Program-made: the position numbers and the translations under genes
In this document: one piece after another, positions 44,985 through 57,401 of the stretch
Numbering within the stretch: the first letter of the stretch is position 1
Layout: every line of letters begins with the position of its first letter
DNA from: Ursus arctos
Taxonomy: Eukaryota > Chordata > Mammalia > Carnivora > Ursidae
Direction of reading: 5' to 3'
Length of the DNA stretch: 64,000 nt
Assembly: GCF_023065955.2 (NCBI RefSeq)
Contig: NW_026623078.1
Span: forward strand, 6,644,199 to 6,708,198
Notes under the pieces: generated by a model
The model's database searches: none
What the model was told of the DNA's origin: nothing
The model's input: only the letters and a program-made list of their open reading frames with translations

Positions 44985-46132
44985 AAAATAACTTGTATCA
45001 GCAAGAGCAGATGGGTAGCAGATGTCTACCCCAAGAACACAGATATTGATTTTTCCCTTTAAGAAGTAGAACTGAATAAAAAGAGATATACAGTATGTGG
45101 GAAATACCTTGAATTATGTAATATGAAAGTAACTTTTATTTGATATTAACTATCATTATGCATGTGTGTATAGCCCATATTATGTACCCAGGTACATAAC
45201 AGAAAGTCAGCAGAGAGTGATCTTCACTACTTTTTATTCTCTTCTTTCTTGGTCATCTTTTCCAATCATTTTAACAGATATAAGGGGAAATTTCTCATTT
45301 AAAAACTTATTGTAACCATAACTAATAGTGTCCCAGTGAGAAGGCACCCAAGGCTTTACAGAATATTTCTTGGTGAGGATTAAATTGCACTTAATCTTCA
45401 AGCTGATAGCCACCACTCAATTTATTTTCCTCAAGTCTATGGAACAATCTGAGGTGCAGAAAAAAAATAAAGCAGAGAGAAAGGAGAAAGAATGAAGATT
45501 TTCAATGTGGGTAATATGAGCAAAGGGGGAAACTAGGAAAGATACATATGATAAAGAACAAAAAGAAAGAAACCATCAGGAAAAAAGAAAAAGAGCTGAA
45601 CAAGGTTCAGAGAGTATGAAACATGGTAAGTAACCAAGGTTTCTGAGAACCCAGGTACATTAAAGAGAACATCGATCTCTCACCGTAAATTCACTGATTC
45701 AGGGCTGCTCCTAACTTTGACGCTGGGCTGCATTTAAGGAAGGCAGATTGCTTCCATTACCTGCCTGTCAGGCTCACAGAGTTTCCGTGAAAATCACACA
45801 TGATAATGAATGGAAAGACTGTCTTTTTACTGTACAATGATATAGAAAAGTCATTCACTGTAAAATTTTTACTGTTTTTATGAGTTGAGGAGTCTAATCA
45901 TATACTAAACAGGAGAAGGAGGCATACAGAACAACAGACAACAGGCAAGTGAAATTCTCCCCACTGAATGTGTTCTGTGTGTTCTGCTATCCCGGGAGGG
46001 TTCTCTGTCCAGTCAACTCCTGCCACTGAGGGTCACAGTACAGTTATTTCCAAAGCTGATATTCTTCCACATGGTGGACTTATCATACGGCTAGAGGCTC
46101 ACATTCAAAAGTCCAGAGATCATTTCCAAATT
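44985..46132. other. No gene recognised
   Basis: AT-rich DNA without a repeat or gene that I recognise; the open frame at 45234-45416 (minus) has no family resemblance. Confidence 0.55.
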
Positions 46133-46151
46133 TTCATCTCTATATTCTTCA

Positions 46152-46181
46152 CTTGATCTTAGCCAAAAGGCCCAGAAGCAA
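46152..46181 (-). pseudogene. RNU2: U2 snRNA retro-fragment (first ~30 nt)
   Basis: The reverse complement reads as the 5' end of U2 snRNA (the 'ggccttttggctaagatcaa' block) with two differences from the human sequence. It is flanked by the perfect 19-bp duplication 'ttcatctctatattcttca' at 46133-46151 and 46182-46200, so it is a separate insertion and not chance similarity. No adenine tail is visible; 3'-truncated snRNA retrocopies of this kind are known in mammals and are thought to be self-primed. It cannot function as an snRNA. Confidence 0.9.
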
Positions 46182-46234
46182 TTCATCTCTATATTCTTCA
46201 ATCCTAAAAATACAAAAATTCACAGATTGCCTTT

Positions 46235-46460
46235 CACACATTATAGTAGAACGATTAGCAGCTTGGGTTTTGATGGCATCACCACTCACTTGCTACGTGA
46301 GTGTGTCAAAGTTACCTGACCTCTCTGAGCTTCAGTATTATCATTGCTAATGTGGAGATAATAACACTTCCTTGCAGGGTGTTGTGAGAAATAAGTGATA
46401 TATGTAAACTTACCTGACTCAGTACCTACCACACAGTGTGGCACAATAAATGCTATCTAT
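46235..46460 (+). mobile_element. MIR SINE
   Basis: 'cagcttgggttttgatggca', 'tcacttgctacgtgagtgtg', 'tacctgacctctctgagctt', 'gtggagataataacacttcc' and 'cacaataaatgctatctatt' follow the MIR consensus in order across about 220 bp. Confidence 0.92.
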
Positions 46461-47765
46461 TACATACTGAAGAGTACCTACGTGAGTGACTTTCAAGTAC
46501 GGAAAATTATTCCTCAAATTCTGAAATTTCCATTGTTCTACTAAGACTGGTTTTAAGCAAAGCTTCCATATCCACACTTGCATTCAATCACTTAAGCAAA
46601 TTTCTCAAATAACAGTTTTTCTCCTTAACAGAAATCAAAGACTAATCAAAGATCGCCTGAGGGATGCAGGAAGGAGCTTTGTGTTCTGACCAGGCTGTGT
46701 CCCTTCCACCACTGCTGTCCCCACAATGCAAAGTCACAAATATCAATTAAAAAAATATTTTCTGACCACCACAGATAACACTGGATACTTCCCTTGTTAT
46801 TAGTGGTAAGAGGAAAGAGAGAATGGAGAAAGAACCAAGGCAGGTGCTTACAGGAATTTCGGAAGTCTGTGCCCATCCAAGCTCACATTTGTGTTGATCT
46901 GCCAAGAAAATAGACTTTTCTTTCTAATTGCCTTTATCATAAAGCATATAAAATTCTGTAGTTTTTACCTCCACTTTAATTGTGTAAGTGGAGAAAGCAG
47001 AGGTAGTTTAGGCATATTATAGTTAGGTGGTTATTCAAAACCAAAGTCTTGGTTATGTTCTACTCCCCATTCTTCTCACGTACACATTTTGTTAAAGTGC
47101 ATTTGCTTACTGTGTGCCAGATCTCAAGCCATACCAATGTTGTACAAAGTCAATCCCTATCCAACATGTATATAAATATACTTCAGGCATTGCATGATAC
47201 ATGTCATAGAAGTGTAATTGCCCCCCTAATATATGAGGAGAGTGGAAAAAGATAACCATAGTGATGACAAAAGGCAGTACAGCAGACGTAGCATTTGTGT
47301 ATAGTGTCAAGAGTTGGTAAATATTATAATACACAGAGTCCAAAAAAGTCATTTCAAGCAGATGTAAAATATGAAAACCAGATACATTTGTTGCTCAGTG
47401 GGTTAATGGTAAAGCTTGCAGGTTATCTACAGAACAGATATTGATTTTGGAGAATAAAAAAATAAAAGAGAAAGATGATAAAGATTAGTTTGCACCTGAC
47501 ATTGGGAACTAACACAGATATTTAAGAATTACAAGATAAATGCAGGGAATCAATGAAGAGGGTGCAAGGAATTGGTGATAAGGCCAGTAATTAGGGAAGA
47601 TGCTCCATCTGTAAGTGTGATGAGTCTTTTGGAGGAAAGGAGGTAGGGAGTTTTCTGAAGAGAATGCGGAAATAAAGTAGATCTTGGGGGCTATACAGAG
47701 GTATTAAAACTATAAGGTTTTAGCTTTAAGACTGTCATATCAGAAAATAAAAATATTAAGAAATA
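46461..47765. other. No gene recognised
   Basis: AT-rich single-copy-looking DNA; short open frames only, none with family resemblance. Confidence 0.5.
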
Positions 47766-47769
47766 CGCC

Positions 47770-48015
47770 AAAAAACCTGGTGGCTGATTAAAGTTGGAGT
47801 GAACATGAGGAATGATGTCAAAGATGACACAAAGATTCAAGCATGGATAGATAGGACAATGGTAGATTCATTTTTAAAAATAAGGAAATTGGACACAGAA
47901 TTTGTGGGGATGGAGAAAATAAATGATCACATTTATATTAAACAATTGGAGTTTCAGATACTAGTGAGATGTACAGATGGAAACATAAATCAGGATACAT
48001 GGCAAGAAATAATAG
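47770..48015 (-). mobile_element. L2-type LINE fragment (probable)
   Basis: 'gatgacacaaagattcaagc', 'tttgtggggatggagaaaat', 'ggagtttcagatactagtga' follow the reverse of the L2 3' region. Diverged. Confidence 0.5.
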
Positions 48016-48035
48016 GTTCCAGATATAATTGTATA

Positions 48036-48224
48036 AGTGGTGCTTGGGTGGCTCATCACTAAGTTTCTGCCTTCAGCTCAGGTCATGATCCCAGCGTTCT
48101 GTGATCAAGCCCCACATCAGGCTCCCTGCCAGGGGGAGGCCTGCTTCTCCCTCTCCCACTCCCCCTGCTTGTGTTCCCTCTCTCGCTGCCTCTCTCTCTG
48201 TCAAATAAAATCTTCAAAAAAAAA
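48036..48224 (+). mobile_element. Can-SINE with 15-bp duplication
   Basis: Flanks 'agatataattgtata' at 48021-48035 and 48225-48239. Head 'gtgcttgggtggctcatcac', tail 'caaataaaatcttcaaaaa'. One head region is slightly shortened. Confidence 0.96.
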
Positions 48225-48820
48225 AGATATAATTGTATAGTAATCCACATGAGTAATAACTGAATGTACAAGAGTGAATGAATTCCCTGAGGGAAAGAGA
48301 GAGAGAAAAAGAAAAAAAAGCAAAACCCAACTATATAGAAAGTCATGATAATAATGTGAAAGGAGATAAGGAGCCAACAAATTAGGCAAAACAGTCTCAG
48401 AGGTAGGAGGACAATCAGTGGTGAGCCAGAGAAGCCAAAACTGAACTGCAAGTCAAAATGAAGGATGAAAACAGTAAAAAAAAAAAAAAATTGAGATACC
48501 AATTTACATAAATTTTTCTGCTTTGTAAATGGGCAGTTTAGGCCTTGTGTATCATGGGCACACTTTGTAAATATCAAATGGGTTCATTAATGAATAAATA
48601 ATATAATGAATGAGAAAGAACTGTCAAAGAATGGATGAATGAAATGTCTCCCCCATTAGGGGCTAGATGACAAAGTTTTCAGAGAACGTACCTGTCATTC
48701 TGTTGTGACTCACACCCTCAATACTCAGCAGCTTGACATCAATTAAATAACTGTGACTTTTAGGATGAGGGCAGAGCAGTGGAAGGGCAGGTGAAGCAGA
48801 AGTTTATGAAAGGATGAAAA

Positions 48821-48932
48821 GTGCTTGGCTGGCTCAGATGGTAGAGCATGTGACTCTTGATCTCGGGGTTGTAAATTCAAGCTCCACATTAGGTGTACAG
48901 ATTACTTAAAAATAAAATCTTAACATAATAGT
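48821..48932 (+). mobile_element. Short Can-SINE, older subfamily, with unusual tail
   Basis: 'gtgcttggctggctcagatg', 'tgactcttgatctcggggtt', 'attacttaaaaataaaatct', then 'taacataatagta'. The same extended tail is present in the copy at 57289-57401; about 108 of 113 positions agree between them by my reading. Confidence 0.93.
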
Positions 48933-49039
48933 AGATCAGGATAGATCAGGTGGCCAAGCCAACCATAAATCATAGGCCAGAAAGAAAGTCACAGAGACTG
49001 AAAAAATAACTAAAAGGAAACGAAAAAAACACAAGATCA

Positions 49040-49238
49040 GGGGTGCCTGAGTGGCTCAGTTGGTTAAGCATCTGGCTCTTGGTTTTGGCTCAGGTCATGA
49101 TCTCAGGGTCATGAAACTGAGGCCCATATCAGGGCTCCGTGCTTAGGGGGGAAGGAGTCTGCTAGAGATTCTCTCTGTCCCTCTCCCTCTGTCCCTCCAC
49201 CACCCTCTCTAATAAATAAATAAATTTATCTTAAAAAA
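49040..49238 (+). mobile_element. Can-SINE
   Basis: Head 'ggggtgcctgagtggctcag', box B-like 'gtcatgaaactgaggccc', tail 'aataaataaataaatttatc'. Both sides carry 'aaaaaaacacaag' (49023-49035, 49239-49251), an approximate duplication. Confidence 0.93.
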
Positions 49239-49251
49239 AAAAAAACACAAG

Positions 49252-49917
49252 GTAGAACTGTTGGGAAACTTGGAAAGGAAGGTAGTCGTATGATAAACTC
49301 TGAGTCCTCCATGATATTCTTCTACAGCTTTGCTCTTACTCCTTGAGGGCTACATGAACAGTTTCCCCTACTCATAAACTCAGCTCCCATACACAGTGAC
49401 TCTCCTTCACGGGCCTGATTCCTGTTCCACCCTCCTTCTCTAGATACCAACAGCAACATGCCACATAGAAAGCTGACATCATGGTGAGTTGATGAAAACT
49501 GAATTCCTGGAACATAGAAACCGTGGCTTGCTGATTTACTTACTATAGATTTTATTTCTGTCCCTCCCACTTACCTGCTTTACCAAGAAAATTAAGAGAA
49601 CAGTATTCTTAAAGGTTCAGGTAGATTACAGTTCTCCCCAAATCAAAGGGATCCCATACAGGATCATTACAGACACTCACAAAAGGCTGTATAAACAGTC
49701 AGAGCAGCCGGTAATTATATCCCCAGGAGGTAGTGACCAAGTGATACTGCAGAGATCTAGGATTGCCAAACTGAGATCATTTGGCTTGGGGAATCACTGC
49801 CTGTGGTTGTTTTGGTTCTCCCGGTGTAGCCAAGCACAGAAACTGTTAATAAGAAAAACTGAGAGGCACTTAGTTGTCTAACAACAGAGAGGACTTTGCC
49901 ATTGTTTAGAGCAGCTT
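49252..49917. other. No gene recognised
   Basis: No recognisable gene or repeat. The right end is the target site of the second young L1. Confidence 0.5.
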
Positions 49918-49932
49918 TAAATTTTTATTTTA
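49918..49932. repeat. Left target-site duplication of the second young L1
   Basis: 'taaatttttatttta', matched with one difference at 56061-56075. Confidence 0.85.
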
Positions 49933-50209
49933 TTTAATGATTTTTTATTATATTATGTTAGTCACCATACAGTACATCCCCGGTTTCGGATGTAAAGTTT
50001 GATGATTCATTAGTTGCTCATAACACCCAGTGCACCATACAATATGTGCCCTCCTTACTACCCATCACCGGTCTATCCCATTCCCCCACCCTCCTCCCCT
50101 CTGAGGCCCCCAGTTTGATTCTCATAGTCCATAGTCTCTCATGTTTCATTCCCCCTTCTGATTACCCCCCTTTCTTTATCCCTTTCTTCCCCTACCGATC
50201 ATCCTAGTT

Positions 50210-53200
50210 CTTATGTTCCATAGATGAGAGAAATCATATGATAGTTGTCTTTCTCTGCTTGACTTATTTCACTTAGCATTATCTCCTCCAGTGCCGTCCA
50301 TGTTGTAGCAAATGTTGAGAACTCGTTCTTTCTGGTAGCTGAGTAATATTATTCCATTGTATATATGGACCACAGCTTCTTAATCCAGTCATCTGTTGCA
50401 GGGCATCTCGGCTCCTTCCACGATTTAGCTATTGTGGACATTGCTGCTATGAACATTGGGGTGCATATGGCCCTTCCCTTCACTACGTCTGTATCTTTGG
50501 GGTAAACACCCAGTAGTGCAATGGCTGGATCATAGGGTAGCTCAATTTTTAACTTTTTAAGGGACCTCCACACTGTTTTCCAGAGTGGCTGTACCAACTT
50601 GCATTCCCACCAGCAATGTAGGAGGGATCCCCTTTCTCCACATCCTCTCCAACAATTGTTGTTTCTTGCCTTGTCCATTTTTGCCATTCTAACTGGTGTA
50701 AGGTGGTATCTCAGTGTGGTTTTGATTTGAATTTCCTTGATGGCTAATGATTTTGAACATTTTTTCATGTGTCTGTTAGCCATTTGTATGTCTTCATTGG
50801 AAAAGTGTCTGTTCATATCTTCTGCCCATTTTTTGATTTGTTTATTTGTTTCTCGTGTATTGAGTTTGAGAAGTTCTTTGTAGATCTTGGATACCAGTCC
50901 TTTATCTGTAGTGTCATTTGCAAATATCTTCTCCCATTCCGTGGGCTGCCTCTTAGTTTTTCTGACTGTTTCCTTGGCTGTGCAGAAACTTTTAATCTTG
51001 ATGAAGTCTCATAAATTCATTTTATCTTTTGTTTCTCTTGTCTTTGGGGATGTGTCATGAAAAAGGTTGCTTTGGCCGATGTCGTAGAGGTTGCTGCCTA
51101 TGTTCTCCTCTAGAATTTTGATGGATTCTTGTCTCACATCGAGGTCTTTCATCCATTTGGAGTTTATTTTTGTGTATGGTGTGAGATAGTGGTCAAGTTT
51201 CATTCTTTTGCATGTAGCTGTCCAATTTTCCCAGCACCATTTATTGAAGAGACTGTCTTTTTCCCACCGGATGTTTTTTCCTGCTTTATCAAATATTAGT
51301 TGCCCAAAGAGCTGAGGGTTCATTTCTGGGCTCTCTATTCTGTTCCATCGGTCTATGTGTCTGTTTTTGTGCCAGTACCATGCTGTCTTTGTGATCACCA
51401 CTTTGTAGTACAGCTCGAAATCCGGCATTGTGATGCCCCCAGCTTTGTTTTTCCTTTTCAACAGTTCCTTGGAGATTCGGGCCCTTTTATGTTTCCCTAC
51501 AAATTTAAGGACTATTTGTTCCAGTTCTTTGAAAAATGTCATTGGTATTTAGATTGGGATAGCATTGAAAGTGTAGATTGCTCTGAGTAGCATGGACATT
51601 TTAACTATGTTAATTCTTCCGATCCATGAGCATGGAATATTTTTCCATCTTTTTGTGTCTTCCTCAATGTCTTTCAAGAGTGATTTATAATTTCTAGAAT
51701 ATATGTCCTTTATGTCTCAGGTTAAGTTAATTCCAAGGTAACGTATGGTTTTTGGTGCTATTGTAAATGGGATGGATTCCCTAATTTCTCTTTCTTCAGT
51801 CTTGTTATTCATGTATAGAAGTGCAACTGATTTCTGAGCATTTATTTTGTATCCCGCCATGTTACTGAATTGCTTTATAACTTCTAATAGTTTGGGAGTG
51901 GATTCTTTTGGGTTTCCATCTAGAGTATCATGTCATCTGTGAAGAGAGACATTTTGACTTCTTCTCTGCCAATTTGGATACCTTTGATCCCTTTTTGTTG
52001 TCTGATTGCTGTTGCAAGGACTTCTAGTACTATGTTGAATAATAGTGGCGAGAGTGGGCATCCTTGTCGTGTTCCTGATCTTAAGGGAAAGGCTTCCAGC
52101 TTTTCCCCATTGAGAATAATATTTACTGTAGGCTTTTCATAGATGGCTTTTATGAGATTGAGAAATGTACCCTCTATTCCTACGCTCCGAAGGGTTTTAA
52201 TCAGGAAAGGATGCTGTATTTTGTCAAATGCTTTTTCTGCATCAATTGAGAGGATCATATGGTTCCTGAGTCTTTTCTTGTTGATATGATGTATCACGCT
52301 GATCGATTTGCGAATGTTGAACCACGCTTGCATCCCAGGTATGAATCCCACTTGATCGTGATGGATAATCCTTTTAATGAACTGTTGGATTCTATTAGCA
52401 AGTATCTTGTTGAGGATTTTGGCGTCCATATTCATTAGGGAAATCGGTCTGTAATTCTCCTTTTTGAGGGGGTCTTTGTCTGGTTTGGGGATCAAGGTAA
52501 TATTGGCCTCATAGAATGAGTTTGGTAGCTTTCCTTCTGTTTCTATTTTTTGAAATAGCTTTAGGAGAGTAGGTATTATTTCTTCTTTGAATGTTTGGTA
52601 GAATTCCCCAGGAAAACCGTCCAGGCCTGGAGTTTTGTTATTTGGAAGGTTGTTTATCACTGACTCAATCTCTTCATAATTAATTGGCCTGTTTAAGAAA
52701 TCAATTTCTTCCTGTTTCAGTCTTGGTAGCTTATAGGTTTCCAGGAAGGCCTCCATCTCTTCCAGATTGCTTAGTTTTTTGGCATATAGCTGTTGATAAA
52801 AGTTTCTAATAATCCTTCCAATTTCATTTGTGTTGGTAGTGACCTCTCCTTTTTCATTCATGATTTTAATAATTTGTGTCCTTTCTCTTTTCTTTTGGAT
52901 AAGTCTTGCCAGTGGTCTGTCAATTTTATTTACTCTTTCAAAGAACCAGCTTCTAGTCCTGTTGATCCACTCTACTGTACTTCTCATTTCTAATTCATTG
53001 ATTTCTGCTCTAATCTTGGTCAACTGCTTCATCATGTGTGGATTAGGCCTGTCCCTCTGTTATTGTTCCAGCTTCTTGAGGTGAGAATATAAAAATTTCA
53101 TTTTAGATTTTTCTATTCTTTTGCGTGAGGCTTGGATGGCTATGTATTTCCCCCTTAGGAATGCCTTTGCAGTATCCCATAGGTTTTGGACTGTTGTATT

Positions 53201-54036
53201 TTCATTCTCGTTGGTCTCCATAAATTTTTTAATTTGATTTTTGATATCCTGGTTTATCGAATCATTCCTGAGCAGGATGATTCTTAGTCTCCAAGTGATT
53301 GAGTTTCTTCCAAATTTTTCCTTGTTGTTGAGTTCCAATTTCAGAGCGTTGTGGTCTGAGAATATGCAGGGGATAATTTCAATGTTTTGGTATCGGTTGA
53401 GACCTGTTTTGTGTCCCAGAACATGGCCTATTCTTGAGAATGTTCCATGGGCATTAGAATAGAATGAGTATTCTTTGGTTCTGGGACGTAGTGTTCTATA
53501 TATATCCATGAGGTCCAACTCGTCGAATATGGCATTCAAAGCCTTTGATTCTTTCCTTAGTTTTTGCCAGGGTGTTCTATTTCTGATAGTGGGGTGTTGA
53601 GGTCCCCTACTACTAATGTATTTTTATCTATATGTTTCTTTATTCTGGTTAAGAGTTGGCTTGTGAATCTTGCTGCTCCCCTGTTGGAGGCATATATATT
53701 TATAATTGTCATATCTACTTGTTGGATACATTCTTTAAGAATAATAGAGTGACCTTCTGTGTCTCTAACTATAGTCCTTATTTTCAAATCCAATCTATCT
53801 GATATGAGAATTGTTACCCCAGCTTTCTTTTGAGGTCCATTTGTGTGAAAGATGGTACTCTATCCCTTTACTGACAGTCTGAGTGTATCTTTAGGTTCAA
53901 AATGAGTCTCTTGTAGACAGCAAATGGATGGGTCATTTCTTTTTATCCAATCTGCAACCCTGTAGCATTATGGGAGCATTCAAGCCATTTACATTGATAG
54001 TGATTATTGAGAGATATGATTTTAATGATGCCATGT
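50210..54036 (-). pseudogene. L1 ORF2 pseudogene of the second young L1
   Basis: Colinear with ORF2 of the first young L1 but split into open pieces: 53557-53793 and 53060-53539 (endonuclease), 51920-53035 (reverse transcriptase, 'LFTDDMIL' in place of FADD), 51009-51542, and 50349-50816 (C-terminal part with the cysteine motif). At least four frameshifts or stops separate them, near 53550, 53040, 51550 and 51010. A change in the start region also removes the usual beginning near 53800-53990. Confidence 0.93.
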
Positions 54037-54106
54037 TGCCAGTAAAGTTTTTGTTTGTATCGGTTGTGACTTTCTGCTCTGTATCACTCTTGGGGCCTTT
54101 TTACCT

Positions 54107-55014
54107 TTATAGAACCCCCCTTAATATCTCCTGTAGGGCTGGTTTTGTGGTTACGAAATTGGTTAATGACTGGCGATTCTGGAATGTCTTTATTTCTCCA
54201 TCAATTCTGAATGACAGCCTTGCTGGATAAAGGACACTTGGCTGCATGTTTTTCTCTGAAAGAGCTTTAAAAATGCCCCCCCCCCCCAACCCTTTCTCTC
54301 ATTCCAGGTCTGTGTAGACAGGTCTGATGTAATTCTGATACCTTTGCCTTGGAATGTGAGAAATTTCTTTGCCCTGGCCACTTTCAATACTGTATCCTTG
54401 GATCTAATATTTGCGAAATGCACTATGACGTGACGTGGTGTAGGTTTGTCATGGTTGAGCTTGGGTGGGGTCCTCTCTGCCTCTTGGACACGAATGTTTG
54501 TTTCCCTTGCTAGATTAGGGAAGTTTTCAGCTACAATTTCTTCAAATATCTCTTCTAGACCTCTGTTTTTCTCCACCCCCTCGGGGATGCCGATGATTCT
54601 AACATTGGATCGTTTCATTGAGTCAGTAATCTACCGTGACCTACATTCATGGGCGTGGATTTTTTTAAGTCCAGCTTCTATTTTCGTTTTTTCTTCTACT
54701 AACCCATCCTCCAATTCGCTAATACGTTCCTCTCCCTCCATGACCCTGGCCGTCAGAGCCTCTAGTTTTGATTGCATTTGGCTCATAGAATTTTTAATTT
54801 CTGTCAGATTCGCTCTCATTTCCGCCCTTAGGGATTCTATATTCTCAGTAACATTTTCGTTAACACTTTTTTCAAGTCTACTCATCATCTTGACCATTGT
54901 TGCTCTGAATTCCATTTCTGATAATTTGGTTACATCCATATCCATTATTTTTGTGGCAGAGTTCACAGACTCATTGTCTTTTCTTTGCTGGGGGGGACTT
55001 CTCCTCCTCGTCAT
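54107..55014 (-). pseudogene. L1 ORF1 pseudogene of the second young L1
   Basis: Homologous to the intact 300-codon ORF1 at 4787-5689. The N-terminal 127 codons (54631-55014) with the coiled coil are open; an in-frame stop lies near 54631. The middle (54190-54618) is open. A run of twelve C (54276-54287), against five in the intact copy, shifts the frame before the C-terminal domain (54107-54289). Confidence 0.94.
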
Positions 55015-55117
55015 TCTGATGAGGAGAGGTTGTGGGGTTGTCCAGAGCCCAAATTATCGACTGGGACCCAGGCTGTGCGCCCTTGTTTTATAGGGATCTT
55101 CGGGATGTGGGCTTCTT

Positions 55118-55317
55118 CTTTAAAGATTTTATTTATTTATTTATTTGAGAGAGAGAAACAGACAGTCAGCAAGAAAGGGAACACAAGCAGGTGAGTGGGA
55201 GAGGAAGAAGCAGGCTCCCAGCGGAGGAGCCTGATGAGGGACTCCTTTCCGGAACGCTGGGATCACGCCCTAAGCCAAAGACAGGCGCTTAATGACTGCA
55301 CCACCCAGGCGCCCTGG
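55118..55317 (-). mobile_element. Can-SINE embedded in the 5' UTR of the second young L1
   Basis: Same position relative to ORF1, same orientation and same flanking duplication ('gatgtgggcttctt' at 55104-55117; 'gatatgggcttctt' at 55318-55331) as the SINE at 5791-5980. Shared private stretch 'gatgagggactcctttccgg' where typical SINEs in the window have 'gatgtggggctcgatccc'. The head here is better preserved ('cacccaggcgccc'). Confidence 0.95.
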
Positions 55318-56060
55318 GATATGGGCTTCTTGATTTTTCAGCCTGCCTTCTGGTGGAGGGGCCTGCTGCGCCGACACTCAGGCAACCCTGTTTGGGTAGA
55401 GTCTCCGTATCCCCTGTGAGGGGGATGGCGATGGGCAGGCTGTGAGTCGGTATTTCCAGGCTTTTGTTCTCCGGTGGCTTTCCCTGGCGGTCTGCTGTGC
55501 CTCTTCTGAGACTCAGAGAAGCAGCGGTCAAATCTCAGCCTCTGTCTCAGAACAGAGGGATCGAGGACCGTTCTCCACTGATGTTCTGGTTGGTGCTACT
55601 GTTGGTGCTGCTCAACCCTGCAGCGTCCCGGGATGTGCGCCTCACACCCGACATCCCAGCCCTCACTTCCAAGGCCAGCGCGTCTCTGTCCTTTTTGTTT
55701 CTAATGCCGCCAGCCACCCCGCCCGCGCTCCTGGAGCTCCCGGTCTCAGTCTATTTCCAGTGAGCACACCGGGATTCTGGAGTTCCGTGAGAGGCCTGGT
55801 GGCACGCGCTCCTGGCTCAGGGTCTCAGTCAGCTGTCTCGAGGGTGCCGGTCAGCGAGTCCGCCCGCTCCCCCATGCAGGTGGCTACCGCTTCCCGGGGC
55901 CCGGACATGGCGGCTCCCTACCCCTTCCGTTTATCTTCCGATATCTGTGGGCAGTTTCACGGCTCCCCGCTTCATGCCTCAATACTCAGCGCTGGAGATG
56001 TTTATTTGTAGAGATCCAGATGTATCTATCTGCGTCTCAGGCTGATTCCGTGGATGTTCC

Positions 56061-56075
56061 TAAATCTTTATTTTA
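56061..56075. repeat. Right target-site duplication of the second young L1
   Basis: 'taaatctttatttta', one difference from 49918-49932. Confidence 0.85.
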
Positions 56076-57286
56076 TGATGACTAAAGTTGAATTCCAGAG
56101 CAACATTAAAAAACTATCCTTGACAATTTTTAATCTTTTTATCATTTCTATGTCGATTACCTCAGTAATATTCAACTTAAACAAGAATATATTAAAAAGT
56201 ATGAAGAATAATACATGGAGATAAAACCAAATTATATTGCATGAAAAAAGTAGAATATATAAGAAAATGAGATTTAAATTGACTTCAAATACAATGCTTT
56301 TATTCATACTCTACTGAATCCTCACAACCACACTGTGAAGCACATGTTGCCACCTAATCTCAAATTATTTTTCCTCTAAGATTATACAGATATTAAAAGT
56401 TTGGTCTACATATGAATTTAAGACAGTCCCAAAATTTTCTTCTTTCTCCTACAGCTAACTTCCTGAAATTATTGAAGTCACTATTACGCAACATATTCAT
56501 GAAGCACGTATAATCTTGAATCCAAATTTCAGACAAGCATGACAGCAAAAATAAAATTATGTTAACTTCAATTATGTAAATAAATTCAGACTTCCAGACT
56601 AAGAGTCCAAACTTGAGATGCTGCTTCTTTCCTTCCTTTACAGCAGAAGAAACAAAAATGTAAATGCCATCCTCAGAAAGGCTCAGAAATATATCTACAA
56701 TTCCAAACCATGACACATAAAAAAAAAAAAAAACCCTCATGTACAATAAAAATGGAAACAGGACAAGAGTGAACACCAAAATAAAAATCATGCCTCCTAA
56801 GCTAGTCACTAAGCTCAGCAGTGTCAAAAAGACGTAGATACACTTAGAACAAAACTAGTGATCTTTACTTTGAACAGAAACATGGGAGTGTGTGAACACT
56901 CACTCCACAGAATGATCAAGGAAAGGAACTTAAAGGGAAATACACAGATATAGCACCTCTGGAATAAGTAGGCCATGTTTGGTGGAGTGAAAGAAAAATC
57001 AAGGCAAGAGGAGGTGGGAAGCAGCGAAACACTTGACTATTCCCTTTATGTAATGAAAAGAAAAGGATAAATCATAAGACAAATGACCAAAATTAATAAA
57101 TATGGCTGCTCTGAGCCAGTAGTTAGCCCAGGAATCCAGGAGAGTCATCCCAACAGGTGAGAGGTGATTCGGAGACAACATTTCAAACTCAGCTTCTATC
57201 ATACCTCACTAAAACCCTTAGTTCCTCCTCCACAGTATCCTTTCAAATTTCTAGCATATTCAATTAGTATATTAGATTAATAATTG
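56076..57286. other. No gene recognised; one MIR-like piece
   Basis: An open frame of 144 codons on the minus strand (56393-56827) has no family resemblance and is hydrophobic and low in complexity; I do not call it a gene. Poly(A) at 56719-56733. MIR-like fragment at 56295-56430. Confidence 0.5.
56295..56430 (-). mobile_element. MIR-like SINE fragment
   Basis: 'ctgaatcctcacaaccacac', 'agcacatgttgccacctaat' and 'gattatacagatattaaaag' follow the complement of the MIR core, with divergence. Confidence 0.6.
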
Positions 57287-57288
57287 GG

Positions 57289-57401
57289 GTGCTTGGCTGG
57301 CTCAGTCGATAGAGAATGTGACTCTTGATCTCGGGGTTGTAAATTCAAGCTCCATATTAGGTGTACAGATTACTTAAAAATAAAATCTTAACATAATAGT
57401 A
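57289..57401 (+). mobile_element. Short Can-SINE, older subfamily, with unusual tail
   Basis: Near-twin of 48821-48932, including the tail 'aaatcttaacataatagta'. Right flank differs ('ataatatataataatttt'). Confidence 0.93.

Larger units (their letters stand above)
49933..56060 (-). mobile_element. Nearly full-length young LINE-1, 5' truncated by about 90 nt
   Basis: Same organisation and orientation as the L1 at 606-6825 (3' UTR, ORF2, ORF1, 5' UTR with the embedded Can-SINE). Compared with that copy, the 5' ~88 nt (including the YY1-type box) is absent: the sequence stops at 'gctgattccgtggatgtt'. The flanks 49918-49932 and 56061-56075 form a 15-bp duplication with one difference. Both ORFs are broken, and CpG sites in the 5' UTR are partly decayed, so it is somewhat older and inactive. 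Confidence 0.96.

Noticed and set aside
56393..56827. 144-codon hydrophobic minus-strand frame
   Set aside because: No recognisable domain, low complexity, no supporting context; AT-rich DNA gives such frames by chance.
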